20,000 bases of DNA from NCBI GenBank assembly GCA_012295275.1, contig CM022665.1:39882295-39902294 (forward strand), written 5' to 3'. Positions 18,653-20,000 of the stretch are shown here, piece after piece. The first letter of the stretch is position 1. Each line of letters opens with the position of its first letter. Position numbers and translations under genes: made by a program. The stretch comes from Chrysomallon squamiferum. Taxonomy: Eukaryota; Mollusca; Gastropoda; Neomphalida; Peltospiridae. The notes beneath the pieces are model-generated. The model was given only the letters and a program-made list of their open reading frames with translations. It did no database searches and was not told the DNA's origin.

Positions 18653-18960
18653 CTGCACGAGAGTTTTCTCTGACCATTCAGCTGTTTGTTTCTGTACACC
18701 GTATATAATTCCAACAAATCAAGAAAACGAATGCAGCTAGATTGATAAACAAAGCGCTTTGGATGTCCGATTCATTACGAAGATAATCGATATTAACTGC
18801 ACAGCGATCGGCAAGAGCCAACGGTCTTTTACGGCGACTGTCGAGCACTGACGATTGTTTCAGTACGCCGTCTCCGATTTCCAAATGTTTAACAGCTCAA
18901 GGTCATTTATTCCTTTCTCGTCATCCCGTTTTTTTAATCGATCTCTCGGCATCGCCTAAT
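18653..18960 (-). other. Possible first or untranslated exon with strong splice donor
   Basis: On the minus strand this G+C-richer block ends at CTCGTGCAG|GTAAGATT (intron from 18652), a near-ideal donor. An ATG at 18677 would give MVRENSRA before the donor (phase 1), with a poor -3 base. A 68-codon frame (18884-18678) has a hydrophobic stretch but begins at TTG and stops before the donor, so I do not call it a gene. The composition and CpGs fit a promoter-proximal exon. Confidence 0.3.
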
Positions 18961-19052
18961 AATAAAGCCTCGCAAACTCGTATTTGTCATTCGAAAGTTA
19001 TGAAACTGCTTTGAGCTTTCGAATATTCATTAAATGAAATAGGTCATAACTC

Positions 19053-19529
<477 letters not shown>

Positions 19530-19920
19530 AATCATATATTTAAACATACTACTATAAAGTAGATTTATCTCATATTTAAACATACTGCTATATATTAAAT
19601 TACTGTTATATTTAAACGTACTGCTATATAGTAGACTAATATTATCTTCAAATATACTGCTATAAAGCAGACTAAGGTTATATTTAAACATACTGCAGTG
19701 TAGTAAACTGATGTTATATTTAAACATACTGGAGTATAGTAAACCAATGCTTTATTTAAACATACTAATATTATTTCTAAACTTACGTAGATTATTGCTT
19801 GTTTTAAAGATACAGACATATAGTGAACTAACATTATTTTTACACATACTGTTATAATTTATAGTAAATAATGCTATCTTTAAAACATACAGCCACACAG
19901 TAAACCAGTATTATATTTAT
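19530..19920. repeat. 36-bp minisatellite
   Basis: Units of 36 bases with core TTTAAACATACTGCTATATA. Six consecutive units are in perfect register (equivalent CTnCT positions at 19549, 19585, 19621, 19657, 19693 and 19729); further units to 19920 are indel-bearing and diverged. Because 36 is a multiple of three, minus-strand frames stay open as 12-residue repeats (MFKYNxSLLYSS type); this is an artefact of unit length, not evidence of a gene. Confidence 0.9.
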
Positions 19921-20000
19921 TTTCACATGTATACTCAGACGCACTCTTGAGCACGCATTATGCACACACACGGTTACCAATAACGCAGTCACACGCAGCT
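19921..20000. other. End of window, ACAC-rich
   Basis: Decayed CA/CG-containing sequence; nothing recognised. Confidence 0.5.

Noticed and set aside
18678-18884. Minus-strand 68-codon frame with a hydrophobic stretch
   Set aside because: It begins at TTG, stops before the strong donor, and matches no family known to me.

Overview
This window looks like intronic and intergenic DNA from an animal nuclear genome. It is strongly A+T-rich, crowded with long microsatellites of many motif classes ((CA)n, (CT)n, (TA)n, (AAT)n, (GATA)n, (GACA)n, (TACA)n) and homopolymers, and almost free of open coding sequence. No bacterial operon, ribosome-binding site, phage gene, transposase, reverse transcriptase or CRISPR array is visible. 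The one protein-coding exon has metazoan splice signals. A marine lophotrochozoan such as a mollusc is a guess from the style of the repeats; the sequence does not prove it.

The only coding sequence I can support is a first coding exon on the minus strand (7063 down to 6892). It encodes 57 residues and one base of the next codon, and ends at a CAG|GTAGGT splice donor. Its product matches the N-terminus of the small ankyrin-type protein phosphatase 1 regulatory subunits, best PPP1R27: a KVRF PP1-docking motif followed by PDELVFLDNIKENDL. The ankyrin repeats should lie in later exons at lower coordinates; I did not find them in positions 1-6890. A possible acceptor at 7101-7102 suggests that this exon also carries 5' UTR. 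Further minus-strand donors at 11176 and 18652 could belong to upstream non-coding exons of this gene, but that is inference.

Layout. 1-1281: A+T-rich DNA, then a G+C-richer block (about 900-1280) with an E-box and three ACGT-core sites. 1282-3700: microsatellites, a degenerate 22-bp minisatellite (2466-2926) and a roughly 114-bp compound tandem duplication. 3700-6790: diverged repeats and a five-motif trinucleotide tract (4720-4859). 6790-8240: the coding exon and G+C-richer upstream DNA. 8240-11160: GT, GAT, TAAAG and CA arrays, a roughly 95-bp GAACGTC repeat (10261-10640) and copy 1 of a dispersed repeat. 11160-13660: trinucleotide and TACA arrays. 13730-13977: a CCAAT-rich, CpG-rich promoter-like block. 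13978-14790: a degenerate 28-bp minisatellite. 14790-17340: GACA, GATA and CA arrays. 17340-18003: GT array, a 13/12-bp higher-order repeat, a TACA array and copy 2 of the dispersed repeat. 18204-19056: A-rich DNA and a promoter or first-exon-like block. 19057-20000: CT/TA arrays and a 36-bp minisatellite.

Apart from the one exon, nothing here works together as a pathway. The interest lies in the layered tandem repeats, in a shared 52-bp identical block 7.8 kb apart, and in a few promoter-like islands. I saw no convincing new biological system.
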